Source of the DNA: JBGPQJ01 sp963709295
GTDB taxonomy: Bacteria; Chloroflexota; Anaerolineae; Anaerolineales; Villigracilaceae
Direction of reading: 5' to 3'
NCBI GenBank assembly: GCA_963709295.1
Contig: CAVPVW010000008.1
Coordinates: 372,001 to 436,000 of the forward strand
Length of the DNA stretch: 64,000 bases
Every line of letters begins with the position of its first letter. Position 1 is the first letter of the stretch. The notes below the pieces were generated by a model. That model was not told where the DNA came from, ran no database searches, and saw only the letters and a list, made by a program, of their open reading frames with translations. This document shows, in pieces, positions 1 to 8,174 of this stretch. The position numbers were made by a program, and so were the translations under genes.

Positions 1-135
1 CAGCATCATCGCATTGCGGGCGCTTTCCACCCAGCGCTGCGACGGTTTGAAATAGCCATAGACTGCCGCGCCGATCGCGAAGAGCGCTGTCAGGAAGGAA
101 ATCACCAGCACGCCATAACCAAATTGGGCAACCAT
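1..135 (-). CDS. ccmF: CcmF-type heme lyase, N-terminal fragment
   Basis: Only the first 45 codons are present; the gene runs off the left edge. The ATG at 135-133 has GAGGAG just upstream, and another ATG at 140 is out of frame. The fragment is one hydrophobic helix followed by KPSQRWVESARNA, which resembles the start of CcmF, the membrane heme lyase that joins heme to CXXCH motifs outside the membrane. It lies downstream of ccmE on the same strand and near four heme-c protein genes, so the role fits. The name rests on 45 residues plus context; the paralogue NrfE is possible. Confidence 0.7.
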   Translation of the reverse strand, partial: MVAQFGYGVLVISFLTALFAIGAAVYGYFKPSQRWVESARNAMML

Positions 136-159
136 ATCATCTCCTCAAAAACGTCCAAC

Positions 160-216
160 AAAAACCCGGTCTCTTTTCGCCAGTAAACTTTGTTAACAAT
201 TGGCAAGAGCCGGGTT
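160..216 (-). terminator. Hairpin with T-run between ccmE and ccmF
   Basis: On the minus strand an imperfect stem (bases 205-216 pairing with 163-175, AACCCGG arms extended by CTCTT/AAGAG) is followed by five T. This has the shape of an intrinsic terminator or attenuator. It ends about 20 bases before the ccmF ribosome-binding site, so it may lower ccmF expression relative to ccmE. Confidence 0.5.
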
Positions 217-239
217 CGTTGCAGGAAGGACAGAAAGCC

Positions 240-274
240 GCTGCTCCCACAGACTTGTCATTGAAGGGAGCAGC
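240..274 (-). other. Intercistronic stem-loop after ccmE
   Basis: Perfect 9-bp arms GCTGCTCCC (240-248) and GGGAGCAGC (266-274) enclose a 17-base loop. No T-run follows on either strand, so it is more likely an mRNA-stabilising hairpin than a terminator. Confidence 0.4.
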
Positions 275-293
275 GACCTGGTTTCGACTCTAG

Positions 294-788
294 TTAATTC
301 CCAGCCCCGGTGGCCGGCACCTGGCTGGGGACGGCCTCTTCGTACCGGGTCGGGCATTTAAGCAGCAATTCATCGGCATAGAACACGCCGTCATCCGCCA
401 TGTGGCCTGTCATGATCGCCTGAGCTTCGTTGCGGAGCAGGTCAGGTTTCGGGCCGACGTAAACCACTTTAATATGAGCGCGGTTCGGATCAATGACCGC
501 CTGATGCAGCACTTCCGCCAGACCGCCCTGCGCCTCGATCTCCTGGTTATCCCCGGTGACATGCGCCACGGTGAAGGACAGAGTCAGAGTTTCGGGGTCA
601 TATTGGATGGTGTCGCCGATGATCGCGCCGGAGACGCGCATGTTGCGGCCGACCACCGCCTGCCCCTTGGCATTGAGTTCTTCAATCGTCATAAAATATT
701 CGGCGCTGGCTTGAGTGGATGAGGCGATCAAGTAGACCACTGCCGCCAGGATCAACACACCGCCCACAATGAATTTCGCACGCTGCAT
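294..788 (-). CDS. ccmE: Cytochrome c maturation heme chaperone CcmE, Cys-type
   Basis: A 164-residue protein with one N-terminal membrane anchor (about residues 6-24) and an OB-fold periplasmic domain. CcmE binds heme covalently and hands it to CcmF. Classical CcmE uses a His in HXXXY; here the matching site near residue 143 reads LLKCPTRYEE, a CXXXY motif as in the Cys-type CcmE of archaea and Desulfovibrio. A GGAGG site precedes the ATG at 788. The short tail after the motif is rich in Ala and Pro. ccmF follows after about 160 bases containing two hairpins. The many CXXCH proteins nearby are the expected clients. Confidence 0.92.
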   Translation of the reverse strand: MQRAKFIVGGVLILAAVVYLIASSTQASAEYFMTIEELNAKGQAVVGRNMRVSGAIIGDTIQYDPETLTLSFTVAHVTGDNQEIEAQGGLAEVLHQAVIDPNRAHIKVVYVGPKPDLLRNEAQAIMTGHMADDGVFYADELLLKCPTRYEEAVPSQVPATGAGN

Positions 789-1128
789 AATATCGGCCTC
801 CAGATTAATGAATGAAAAAATAATGCCCGTTGATGATTCTACACATGGAGATTAAGGCAAGGTGAGAAGCTTGCCACCCTGGACTAAGTCATGACCTCCA
901 TCGTGGATTTATATGACAGATTTCGTCCAATTCTAACATTTATCTGGTTGCCGCACCAACATAATTGCAAATATTCCCCACCAAGCCCGTCCGTGGAATC
1001 ATGACATTTATCGTTATAATCGCTGATAATTAATCCTATACCCATCTAATATGCCGACTTATAATTCCACCCTGGACTACTGCAAACACCCCACATCTAT
1101 CCCATAAATCAACTTCGGGAGAGTGATA
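789..1128. promoter_or_regulatory. Divergent regulatory region, ccmE / nonaheme cytochrome
   Basis: About 340 bases without a gene, AT-rich compared with its surroundings. It holds two direct copies of CCACCCTGGACTA (874-886 and 1067-1079), a short stem-loop GGCAAG/CTTGCC just before the first copy, and TATAAT-like boxes near 1014 and 1060. TACCCAT (1039-1045), ACCCCACA (1088-1095) and TCCCATAAAT (1100-1109) resemble the repeats found at 10561-10633. Binding by the NarL-like regulator is an inference. Confidence 0.4.
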
Positions 1129-2316
1129 ATGAGCAAGAAAAATCTATACAAAGAAAGGCGGCGCATCAGCCTGGTTCTCTTGACCAGTCTGGGTCTTTTG
1201 CTCGCACTTGGAGCGTGGATCGGACTCTCGGGGAGTCCATCCGCCCTGGCCGCACCGGCACCCCTGTCCACCCTGCAAAGCACGACCCCCGATGAGGTCT
1301 GCCTCGGCTGCCATACACAGCCTGGAATGACCGTCGAATTGACCAGCGGGGAAGTGCTTCCTCTGACCATCGATGAACAGGTTTTCGAAGCCAGCGTCCA
1401 CGGTGAGAATGAAGTCTCCTGTGTCTTCTGCCACACCACCATCAGTGAATTTCCCCATCCTGAGAAGACTGCAGACAGCCTGCGCGATTTCGATCTTGAG
1501 AATTACACGACCTGCAAACAGTGCCATGAAGAGCAATTTCTCAAGACCCTCGACAGTGTTCATCAAAGAGCGTTGGCCGGGGGAAATACCAATGCAGCCA
1601 TCTGCACCGATTGCCACAATCCACACACGCAGCCCCGTCTCACCGATCCCGAATCAGGCGAATTAAAACAGGAGGCGCGGGTTCACATTCCGGAGACCTG
1701 CGCACGCTGTCACAGCAGCATCTATGAAATGTATCAAACCACCGTCCACGGCTCCGCGCTGATCGGTGAAGGCAACCCCGATGTCCCGACTTGCATTGAC
1801 TGCCACGGTGTGCATGATATTGCCGACCCGACCACCAGTGAGTTCCGGCTCCAATCGCCTACCGAAATGTGCGGGAAGTGTCACACCGACGAAGAGAAAA
1901 TGGCCAGGTACGGCCTAGCCACGAATGTGCTGAACACTTATGTAGGCGATTTCCACGGCACTACCGTGATCTTCGAACAGCAATCCCCAGACCAGGAAAC
2001 GAACAAGCCGGTTTGTTTTGACTGCCACGGGATTCACGACATTAAAAGCGTTGACGACCCGCAAAGCGGAATCGCCATCAAGGAGAACCTGCTCATCAAG
2101 TGCGCACGCTGCCACGGTGAGGGTATTCCGCCAGGCTTCACCGATTCATGGCTGAGCCACTACACCCCCAGCGTAGAGGATTACCCGCTGGTTTACTTCG
2201 TGAACGTCTTTTACCTGATTTTGATCCCGCTCGTTCTGGGCGGCATGGTCATCTTCGTCATCAGCGACATCGTGCGCAGAATTATCGACCGTCGCAAGAA
2301 AGGAGCAGCGCACTAA
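1129..2316 (+). CDS. Nonaheme c-type cytochrome with C-terminal membrane anchor
   Basis: About 395 residues. The ATG at 1129 is preferred over the in-frame GTG at 1123 because GGGAGAG lies at the right distance. A signal/anchor helix (about residues 12-32) is followed by nine CXXCH motifs (CLGCH, CVFCH, CKQCH, CTDCH, CARCH, CIDCH, CGKCH, CFDCH, CARCH), then one membrane helix near residues 362-382 and a basic tail. Its stop overlaps the start of the cytochrome b gene (TAATG), so the two are probably made together. A nine-heme c domain joined to a FdnI/HydC-type cytochrome b is the architecture of Geobacter CbcL, a quinol oxidase of the inner membrane; here it is split in two genes. The electron acceptor is unknown. 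Confidence 0.9.
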   Translation: MSKKNLYKERRRISLVLLTSLGLLLALGAWIGLSGSPSALAAPAPLSTLQSTTPDEVCLGCHTQPGMTVELTSGEVLPLTIDEQVFEASVHGENEVSCVFCHTTISEFPHPEKTADSLRDFDLENYTTCKQCHEEQFLKTLDSVHQRALAGGNTNAAICTDCHNPHTQPRLTDPESGELKQEARVHIPETCARCHSSIYEMYQTTVHGSALIGEGNPDVPTCIDCHGVHDIADPTTSEFRLQSPTEMCGKCHTDEEKMARYGLATNVLNTYVGDFHGTTVIFEQQSPDQETNKPVCFDCHGIHDIKSVDDPQSGIAIKENLLIKCARCHGEGIPPGFTDSWLSHYTPSVEDYPLVYFVNVFYLILIPLVLGGMVIFVISDIVRRIIDRRKKGAAH

Positions 2317-3480
2317 TGAGCGAGCAACGGACTTATCTTCGGTTCCCCCTTGCGCGTCGTATTGAGCATGTGATCATGCTCGTTTCCTTCAGCATGCTGG
2401 CCTTCACCGGCCTCCCGCAAAAATTCCCCACCTGGGGTATCTCACAGGCGCTGGTGGGTTTGTTCGGCGGTATCGAAACCACCCGCTTAATCCATCACGG
2501 TGCGGCAGTGGTGCTGATGCTTGGAACCATATGGCACATCCTGGTCGCCGGCTACAAAATGTACGTCGAGCGGACGCCCCTCTCCATGCTGCCTCTGCTC
2601 AAAGACGGCAAGGATGCCTGGCAGGCCTTCTCCTACAATCTCGGCCTCGGCAAATCGCGCCCGCAGATGGGACGCTATACCTTCGAAGAAAAGATGGAAT
2701 ACTGGGCTTTTGCGTGGGGCGCCGTTGTGATGGGGATGACCGGTTTCATGATGTGGAATCCGATCTCCACCGCGCAATTCTTTCCGGGGCAGGTCATTCC
2801 AGCCGCCAAGGCGGCCCACGGCGCGGAAGCCATTCTTGCCGTGCTGGCCATCATCATCTGGCACTTTTATGGCGTTCACCTCAAATTCTTCAATAAAGCG
2901 ATGTGGACCGGCCGGATGAGCGAAGAGGAGATGCTGCATGAGCATCCGCTTGAACTGGCGGATATCAAGGCCGGGTGGGTGTCACAGACTGTGGACCCAG
3001 CGGTCAAGCGCAAACGCCAGATGGTGTACTTCCCAATCGCAGCCGTTTTGGCGCTGATCATGCTGGGAGGAGTCTACGGTTTTATCAATATCGAGTCGAC
3101 CGTGGTCACCGAAATACCCCCGGCCAGCACGGTGACTGTTTTTGTCCCGCAGACTCCCACCCCCCTCCCAACCGCTGCCCCAACCCCAACGGCTCAGGCC
3201 GTTGCTCCCGGCTCGTTTAACATGGGATGCCTATGCTGCTTCCGTTTTCGAGACCAAGTGTGGAACATGTCACGGCGAAGCCAAGTTTGGAGGCCTTTCG
3301 CTGCAGACCTATGCGGACGCAATGACTGGGGGCAATAATGGCGCGGTCATCATCCCCGGCGACAGCGCGGGCAGCCCGCTTGTAACCTTGCAGGAAGCAG
3401 GTGGTCATGCCGGGCAGTTGTCGCCTGAAGAGTTGGCAGCCATCAAGGAATGGATCAACGTGGGAGCGCCCGAAAAGTAA
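2316..3480 (+). CDS. Cytochrome b (FdnI/HydC-like) with C-terminal cytochrome c domain, frame-disrupted
   Basis: Starts MSEQRTYLRFPLARRIEHVIM, with ATG overlapping the upstream stop. Four membrane helices carry His residues placed as heme b ligands (RRIEHVIM, RLIHHGAA, IWHILVAG, AAHGAEAI, IIWHFYGVH), as in gamma subunits of formate dehydrogenase and hydrogenase. A fifth helix near 3020-3080 leads into a Thr/Pro/Ala linker. The reading frame then breaks between about 3213 and 3226; skipping one base continues as WDAYAASVFETKCGTCHG and ends at 3480. That tail is a single-heme domain closely like the two at the end of the next gene. In the given frame translation ends at 3338 without the heme domain. 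The protein probably takes electrons from menaquinol. The break may be a sequencing error. Confidence 0.8.
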
Positions 3481-3499
3481 CCTGCAAATCAATCATCAC

Positions 3500-3545
3500 A
3501 TGCGGAGTTTCCATGTCGAAATGTGGAAACTCCGCATTCGTTTTT
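3500..3545 (+). terminator. Rho-independent terminator
   Basis: Perfect 14-bp arms ATGCGGAGTTTCCA (3500-3513) and its complement (3523-3536) around a 9-base loop, followed by TCGTTTTT. It closes the two-gene cytochrome unit. Confidence 0.85.
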
Positions 3546-3558
3546 GAGCGTTCGGCTT

Positions 3559-3564
3559 TATAAT
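3559..3564 (+). promoter_or_regulatory. Possible -10 box for the NapC-type gene
   Basis: TATAAT lies just after the terminator and 23 bases before the start codon. No convincing -35 box was found, so this is tentative. Confidence 0.35.
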
Positions 3565-3586
3565 CGCCAACTGGAGGAGATGTTCC

Positions 3587-5566
3587 ATGTCTAAATTGAA
3601 GGATTTTTTCTTTCCACCGGCCAATTCACCGCGCTGGATGTATATTTTACCGATCGTCTCGATCGTCATTCTGGTATTGATAGTGACTTTTGCCGGCATC
3701 CACGGCTGGGAGTATACCAACTCGCCCACCTTCTGCGGAACCAGCTGCCATACCATGCCGCCCCAGCATGCCACCTACCTTGAATCCCCCCACGCCAATG
3801 TAACCTGCGAGGAATGCCATATTGGTCGCGCTTCTTTCACGGATCAACTGATGCGGAAATCACAAGGTCTCAAGGAAACCTATTACACGATATTCAATTT
3901 ATATACTCTTCCGATCTATGCCGAAGCTCTTCGTCCAGCCCGCGACACCTGCGAAACATGCCATCTGCCCGAACAGTTTTCAGACGACAGCCTGCGGGTG
4001 ATTACCCGTTATCAGGATGATGTTGAGAATACCAAGACCAACACCTACCTTGTAATGAAGACGGGCGGCGGCGATGAGCGCGAAGGACTGGGACGCGGGA
4101 TTCACTGGCATATTGCCAATAAAGTCGAGTATTACGCCACCGATGAGCTCAGCCAGATGATCCCATACGTCCGTGTGTATAACGATGACGGCACGACCGC
4201 CGAGTACATCGACGTCGAATCGGGATTCGATCCCGGTACCATCGACGAAAGCCAGCTCAAGGAGATGGACTGCACCACCTGCCACAATCGGGTATCGCAC
4301 GATTTCAAATTCCCGCGCGATTCCATGGACGATCACATGTCGCGTGGTTTGATCGACCCCGGCATTCCCGAAATCCATGCGAAGGGCGTGGAAGTCCTGA
4401 GCGCGAAATATGACTCTCAGGAGGAAGGGCTTGCTGCTATTGCCGGCTTGGAGGAGTACTACCAGCAGAACCATGCGGATTACTATTTAAACAATTCCGA
4501 CGTGATCAAAGAGAGCATCGCTAAAATCCAGAATATCTATGAAACCACGGTGTTCATGGATCAAAAAGTCGACTGGACCACTCACCCGAACAATCTTGGA
4601 CATCTCGACTCGCCGGGCTGTTTCAGGTGTCACGACGGCAAGCATTTAAATCTGGACCAGGAAGCCGTCCGTCTGGAATGCAACCTGTGCCACTCGATCC
4701 CCAAAGTCGCAGGAGAGCAGGACTTTGTGACCAACATTGAGATCAGCCGCGGTCCCGAACCGGAATCGCACCTCAACCCGAACTGGATCAGCCTTCACAA
4801 CCTGATGTTCGACAGCACCTGCGCCAGCTGCCACACCACCGAAAACGCCGGCACAACGGCCAACACCTCCTTCTGCTCCAATAGCGCCTGCCATGGAAGT
4901 GCCTACACCTATGCTGGGTTCGATGCCCCGAAACTGAGGGAGATTCTCAAAGACCAACTGCCGCCGCCCGCCCCGACCCCAACACCGGCGCCCACCCCTG
5001 CTGCGAACACCGCTCCGGACTACGAGGTCAACGTCGCGCCTCTATTTGCCACTTGCACTACCTGCCATAATTCGACCTCGCTGACCGGTGGGCTCGACCT
5101 TGGTTCTTACGCTGGGTTGATGAAAGGTGGAAACAGCGGACCGGTGGTCCTTCCGGGCGATTCAACCGGCAGCCTGTTGGTGCAGGTCCAGAGCGGCAAG
5201 CATTTTGCCAATTGGAGTCCTGCAGAATTTGCTGTGGTCATGCAATGGATCAACTCGGGCGCCGAGGGATCGCAAGCCCCGGCAGCCTCCAGCACTGGCA
5301 GCCTGACTTACGAATACAGTATTGCGCCACTCTTGGCAGCACGCTGCACCATGTGCCACCAGGGCGATAACGCTCCTGACGGGCTGGTGTTAACCAGTTT
5401 TGCAGGGTTAATGAAGGGAAACAAAGACGGTGCGGTGGTTGTTCCAGGTGATTCGGCGGACAGTGAATTGATCAAGGTTCAGAGCGAAAAGCATTTTGCC
5501 AATTTCACCGCTGAAGAACTTGAGCTCTTCAAGCAATGGATTGATACCGGCGCGATTGAAAAGTAA
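3587..5566 (+). CDS. NapC/NirT-type multiheme cytochrome with two C-terminal single-heme domains
   Basis: 659 residues, with GGAGGAGAT before the ATG. One N-terminal helix (about residues 18-40) is followed by a NapC/NirT-like start (FCGTSCHTMPPQH, then CEECH, CETCH). Eight CXXCH sites are present, plus one CX3CH (CGTSCH, near residue 50) and one CX4CH (CSNSACH, near residue 435), giving up to ten hemes. After a Pro/Thr linker (about residues 463-480) come two similar domains of about 85 residues, each with one CXXCH (CTTCH, CTMCH), the GxVxPGDSxxSxL block and a final WI(N/D)xGA, as in planctomycete-type cytochrome c domains. NapC-family proteins oxidise menaquinol and pass electrons outward. 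The acceptor is not evident. Confidence 0.88.
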   Translation: MSKLKDFFFPPANSPRWMYILPIVSIVILVLIVTFAGIHGWEYTNSPTFCGTSCHTMPPQHATYLESPHANVTCEECHIGRASFTDQLMRKSQGLKETYYTIFNLYTLPIYAEALRPARDTCETCHLPEQFSDDSLRVITRYQDDVENTKTNTYLVMKTGGGDEREGLGRGIHWHIANKVEYYATDELSQMIPYVRVYNDDGTTAEYIDVESGFDPGTIDESQLKEMDCTTCHNRVSHDFKFPRDSMDDHMSRGLIDPGIPEIHAKGVEVLSAKYDSQEEGLAAIAGLEEYYQQNHADYYLNNSDVIKESIAKIQNIYETTVFMDQKVDWTTHPNNLGHLDSPGCFRCHDGKHLNLDQEAVRLECNLCHSIPKVAGEQDFVTNIEISRGPEPESHLNPNWISLHNLMFDSTCASCHTTENAGTTANTSFCSNSACHGSAYTYAGFDAPKLREILKDQLPPPAPTPTPAPTPAANTAPDYEVNVAPLFATCTTCHNSTSLTGGLDLGSYAGLMKGGNSGPVVLPGDSTGSLLVQVQSGKHFANWSPAEFAVVMQWINSGAEGSQAPAASSTGSLTYEYSIAPLLAARCTMCHQGDNAPDGLVLTSFAGLMKGNKDGAVVVPGDSADSELIKVQSEKHFANFTAEELELFKQWIDTGAIEK

Positions 5567-5588
5567 TGCGCGCTGATTAACAAAAAAA

Positions 5589-5596
5589 GGACGCCT
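5589..5596. terminator. Left half of an interrupted bidirectional terminator
   Basis: GGACGCC (5589-5595), preceded by seven A, is the left arm of a hairpin whose right arm GGCGTCC plus T6 lies at 6878-6890. With the IS3 element and one CCT copy removed, the two join into GGACGCC-TTGC-GGCGTCC flanked by A7 and T6. That would terminate both convergent operons. Confidence 0.8.
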
Positions 5597-5643
5597 TGAA
5601 CTGCACCCAATAGACAAGACAGAAAAAGAAAGCCCCCGAGTGG

Positions 5644-6456
5644 CTAAGAGGACAGGCACCTGCGTTCAAAAGGTGTCTGTCTTGTTTTCAATTGTATCCT
5701 TTCGTAGTTGTAAAAGCTAACATACTCATTGATGATTTGTTGAGCTTCATCAAAGGTAGGGTTTTTGAAATGGCGCAAATACTCTTCTTTGAGATGTCCG
5801 AAGAAATTTTCCATGGGGGCGTTATCCCAGCAATTCGCACGCCGTGACATGGAAGGAGTGATGTTATACTCATCTACAAGGACATCATGATACGCCTGCG
5901 AAGTGTATTGGTGCCCCTGGTCACTGTGGAGGATAAGTCCATCAGTGACCTTTTCTTTTTGCTTGGCCTGTCGCAGTGTCTGGGTCACGAGAGCGATCGA
6001 GTTGTTGCGGTCAAAGGCAGAGGCGACGATAAACCCATCGTAGAGATCTTTGATGGTGGAGAGATAAGCCCACCCTTCCTGGGTCATGATGTAAGTGATA
6101 TCCGTGACCCACTTTTGGTTCGGGCGGCTGGCCATGAAATCGCGGTTGAGCACATTGGCATAACGGTGGTAGGTGCCGATCTCTTCCAGTTTCCGGTACA
6201 TTTTGCGTTTTCGAGCCCTGGAGCGGATGTTCAGCTTGTTCATCAGCCGTAGAACCGTCTTGTGATTGATCACCAGCGCACGCCTTTGCTTCAACCACAG
6301 GGTGACCCGACGATAGCCATAAATCTTGTGGGAAGTTTCATAGGCTTCCTGTACCAAAGCCATCCGTTCACGATCCGGGTCTTCTCGATCCAACATATTC
6401 ACCCAGGCATAATAGGCTGCTCGCGAAACACCAAAGAAGATACACATCGCTTTCAC
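5644..6456 (-). CDS. IS3-family transposase OrfB (DDE integrase domain)
   Basis: About 270 residues. The GTG at 6456 overlaps the orfA stop (GTGA), in the -1 frame relative to orfA. An HTH_21-like N-terminus (FFGVSRAAYYAWV) precedes an rve integrase core with KWVTDITYI, HSDQGHQYTS and CWDNAPMENFFGHLKEE, which supply the D, D and E of the catalytic triad. IS3 elements normally make an OrfAB fusion by -1 frameshifting near this overlap; no strong slippery run is seen, so simple coupling is also possible. The product cuts and joins the element ends. Confidence 0.95.
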   Translation of the reverse strand: MKAMCIFFGVSRAAYYAWVNMLDREDPDRERMALVQEAYETSHKIYGYRRVTLWLKQRRALVINHKTVLRLMNKLNIRSRARKRKMYRKLEEIGTYHRYANVLNRDFMASRPNQKWVTDITYIMTQEGWAYLSTIKDLYDGFIVASAFDRNNSIALVTQTLRQAKQKEKVTDGLILHSDQGHQYTSQAYHDVLVDEYNITPSMSRRANCWDNAPMENFFGHLKEEYLRHFKNPTFDEAQQIINEYVSFYNYERIQLKTRQTPFERRCLSS

Positions 6457-6797
6457 TTCGAACTCTTTCCTGTGGTGGTAGATCGCCCGATATTGCGCTG
6501 CGCGAGCTGCAGTCCCCGCAATTCGGTATGGAATTTTTTTAGAAGTGCATTCTCCATCCGTAATCGTTCCAGTTCCCTTTGCCCTTCTTCTGCTTTCAGC
6601 GGCCGCCCTATCGGTTTATGAAATGACAGATCTCCTTCTTTCCGATACATCCGGACCCAGGCTCTAATCCGATCTGCTTTTCGTATCCCTAGCTTCCGGG
6701 CAATTACCTCATACGCCTGATGTTCTTCCAAAAACATCCGTACCGCTTCCTTCTTGATCTCCACAGCGTAATGTTCCATTCCTTTTCTTCCAGACAT
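6453..6797 (-). CDS. IS3-family transposase OrfA (helix-turn-helix)
   Basis: About 114 residues from the ATG at 6797, which has AGGAGGTG upstream; an in-frame GTG at 6827 is less likely. The N-terminal helix-turn-helix (EEHQAYEVIARKLGIRKADR, then IRAWVRMYRKEG) recognises the element ends. A leucine-rich coiled coil near the C-terminus (RELERLRMENALLKKF) is the oligomerisation zipper typical of the family. It is likely also the N-terminal part of an OrfAB fusion. Confidence 0.92.
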   Translation of the reverse strand: MSGRKGMEHYAVEIKKEAVRMFLEEHQAYEVIARKLGIRKADRIRAWVRMYRKEGDLSFHKPIGRPLKAEEGQRELERLRMENALLKKFHTELRGLQLAQRNIGRSTTTGKSSK

Positions 6798-6877
6798 AAA
6801 AGCACCTCCTGTGCTTGATTTTCTCACAGGGGGTGCTTTCTTTTCGTGTCTCGTTTCAGGGGGTCAGTTCACCTTGC

Positions 6878-6890
6878 GGCGTCCTTTTTT
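6878..6890. terminator. Right half of an interrupted bidirectional terminator
   Basis: GGCGTCC (6878-6884) plus six T, the partner arm of 5589-5595, now separated by the IS3 element. Neither half can fold with its partner at this distance in the usual way, so termination of both operons may be weakened. Confidence 0.75.
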
Positions 6891-6901
6891 ATTGGTTGAA
6901 T

Positions 6902-8173
6902 TTATGAGCGAGTGGGTATGGTCTGCCCGTGAGCCGGCACTTGTTCAGCCACAGGGACATGTGCCTCGTCGTAGATGGTGTGATCCACGACGCGCAAGTA
7001 ACGCACACCAACGGAGAAAAGCATCAGACCGTAGGCGATAATCCCCATGCCTGCCAGCCACTCAATAAGCGCCGGGCGGTAGGAAGTGTAGCTGACTGCC
7101 AGGCCGCCGGGAAGATAGGACACCATCACAAGCTGGCCAACGAGGTTGGTATCCCATCGGTAGGTCACCACGCCAGCCACGATCATCGCAAGGGCAAGCA
7201 TGCGTACCGCAGGCATCATTCGGGTCTTCTTGTTGAGAAGCAGGATGATCGGCGCCACCGCGCCCAGTAGGATTTCCAGGAACCAGAAGTTGAAGGAGAG
7301 TACACCGCTGGTAAGAATAGCCAGACCTTCCGTGCGCCCGGCCTGGTAGGTGTAATTCATCGACAGGGCATCCCAGAACCGGAAATAAAGGTACCCTACC
7401 ATAATCCAGCCGATAAAATAAGCCACCCGTTCCAGGAGTTCATCCTTCACGATGGCACGCCGGGTCAATCGTGACGAAAGCATGGAGGCGAAGACGGTCA
7501 GCGACATGCCGGCCGCTATGGCTGACATAATGAAGAGCACGGCTACGTCCGGACGGTACCAGATGGGGCGGGATTTCAGGACCCCGTACACCGCTCCCAG
7601 TGAGGATTGGTGCAGCATGGAGAGACACAGACCGGCAATCGCCAGGTAAGGCGCAATATGGTGAACGTTTTCCAACCTCGAAGCCAGCCAGGGATAGCGG
7701 GTGCGGAGCCACTCGAAGGAGGACAGCGTCGGCAGGACCTCCAGCAGAAGCACGGTCAAATACAGAATCACGCACATGGTGACTTCCCAGAGCAGGGAAT
7801 GTTTATTCCAGTAAATCAGGGCGTGCCAGAAGCGATCCGGGCGGCCGATGTCCAGCAAAAGCGCGAACATGGCCATGGTATAGCCTGCGAGGCCGATGAA
7901 GGTGGCTGTCCTGGCAACCGGCTCGTATTTTTTCAAACCCAGGAGGTAGACCCCCGCGCACAGGAAGAATGCCCCGCCAGCGATGGCGATGGAAGAAAGG
8001 TCAATGGCGATCCAGAGCCCCCACGGTACAAGATCAGTCAGGTTGGTTGCCGCAAGGCCTTGGGTAAGGATGTAAAGCCCGGCGGTCGCCCCAAGAGCGA
8101 GGAATACACTGAGCAGGATGACCCACTTTCCCCAGGCGGATGTGATGAAGGTTTTCATCGATGCACTATTCAT
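6902..8173 (-). CDS. NrfD/HybB-type quinone-interacting membrane subunit
   Basis: 423 residues with about ten hydrophobic helices and the NrfD/polysulfide-reductase signature (PWGLWIAIDLSSIAIAGGAF, LLDIGRPDRFWH). These proteins bind quinol in the membrane and exchange electrons with a partner iron-sulfur subunit. GGAGG precedes the ATG at 8173, which lies a few bases from the stop of the ferredoxin gene. The octaheme cytochrome, ferredoxin and this subunit form a cytochrome-FeS-NrfD module like those of Nrf or Geobacter Cbc complexes. No catalytic molybdenum subunit is present, so the direction of flow is inferred as quinol to cytochrome. Confidence 0.9.
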   Translation of the reverse strand: MNSASMKTFITSAWGKWVILLSVFLALGATAGLYILTQGLAATNLTDLVPWGLWIAIDLSSIAIAGGAFFLCAGVYLLGLKKYEPVARTATFIGLAGYTMAMFALLLDIGRPDRFWHALIYWNKHSLLWEVTMCVILYLTVLLLEVLPTLSSFEWLRTRYPWLASRLENVHHIAPYLAIAGLCLSMLHQSSLGAVYGVLKSRPIWYRPDVAVLFIMSAIAAGMSLTVFASMLSSRLTRRAIVKDELLERVAYFIGWIMVGYLYFRFWDALSMNYTYQAGRTEGLAILTSGVLSFNFWFLEILLGAVAPIILLLNKKTRMMPAVRMLALAMIVAGVVTYRWDTNLVGQLVMVSYLPGGLAVSYTSYRPALIEWLAGMGIIAYGLMLFSVGVRYLRVVDHTIYDEAHVPVAEQVPAHGQTIPTRS

Positions 8174-8174
8174 G

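Larger units (their letters stand above)
5597..6871 (-). mobile_element. IS3-family insertion sequence (1275 bp)
   Basis: Imperfect inverted ends start TGAACTG (5597) and finish CAGTTCA (6871), and the similarity extends about 40 bases inward. Both sides carry the 3-base duplication CCT (5594-5596 and 6872-6874). Inside are orfA and orfB, both open, so the copy looks recent and possibly active. The target was the loop of a terminator between two converging cytochrome operons, so no gene was broken. Confidence 0.93.
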
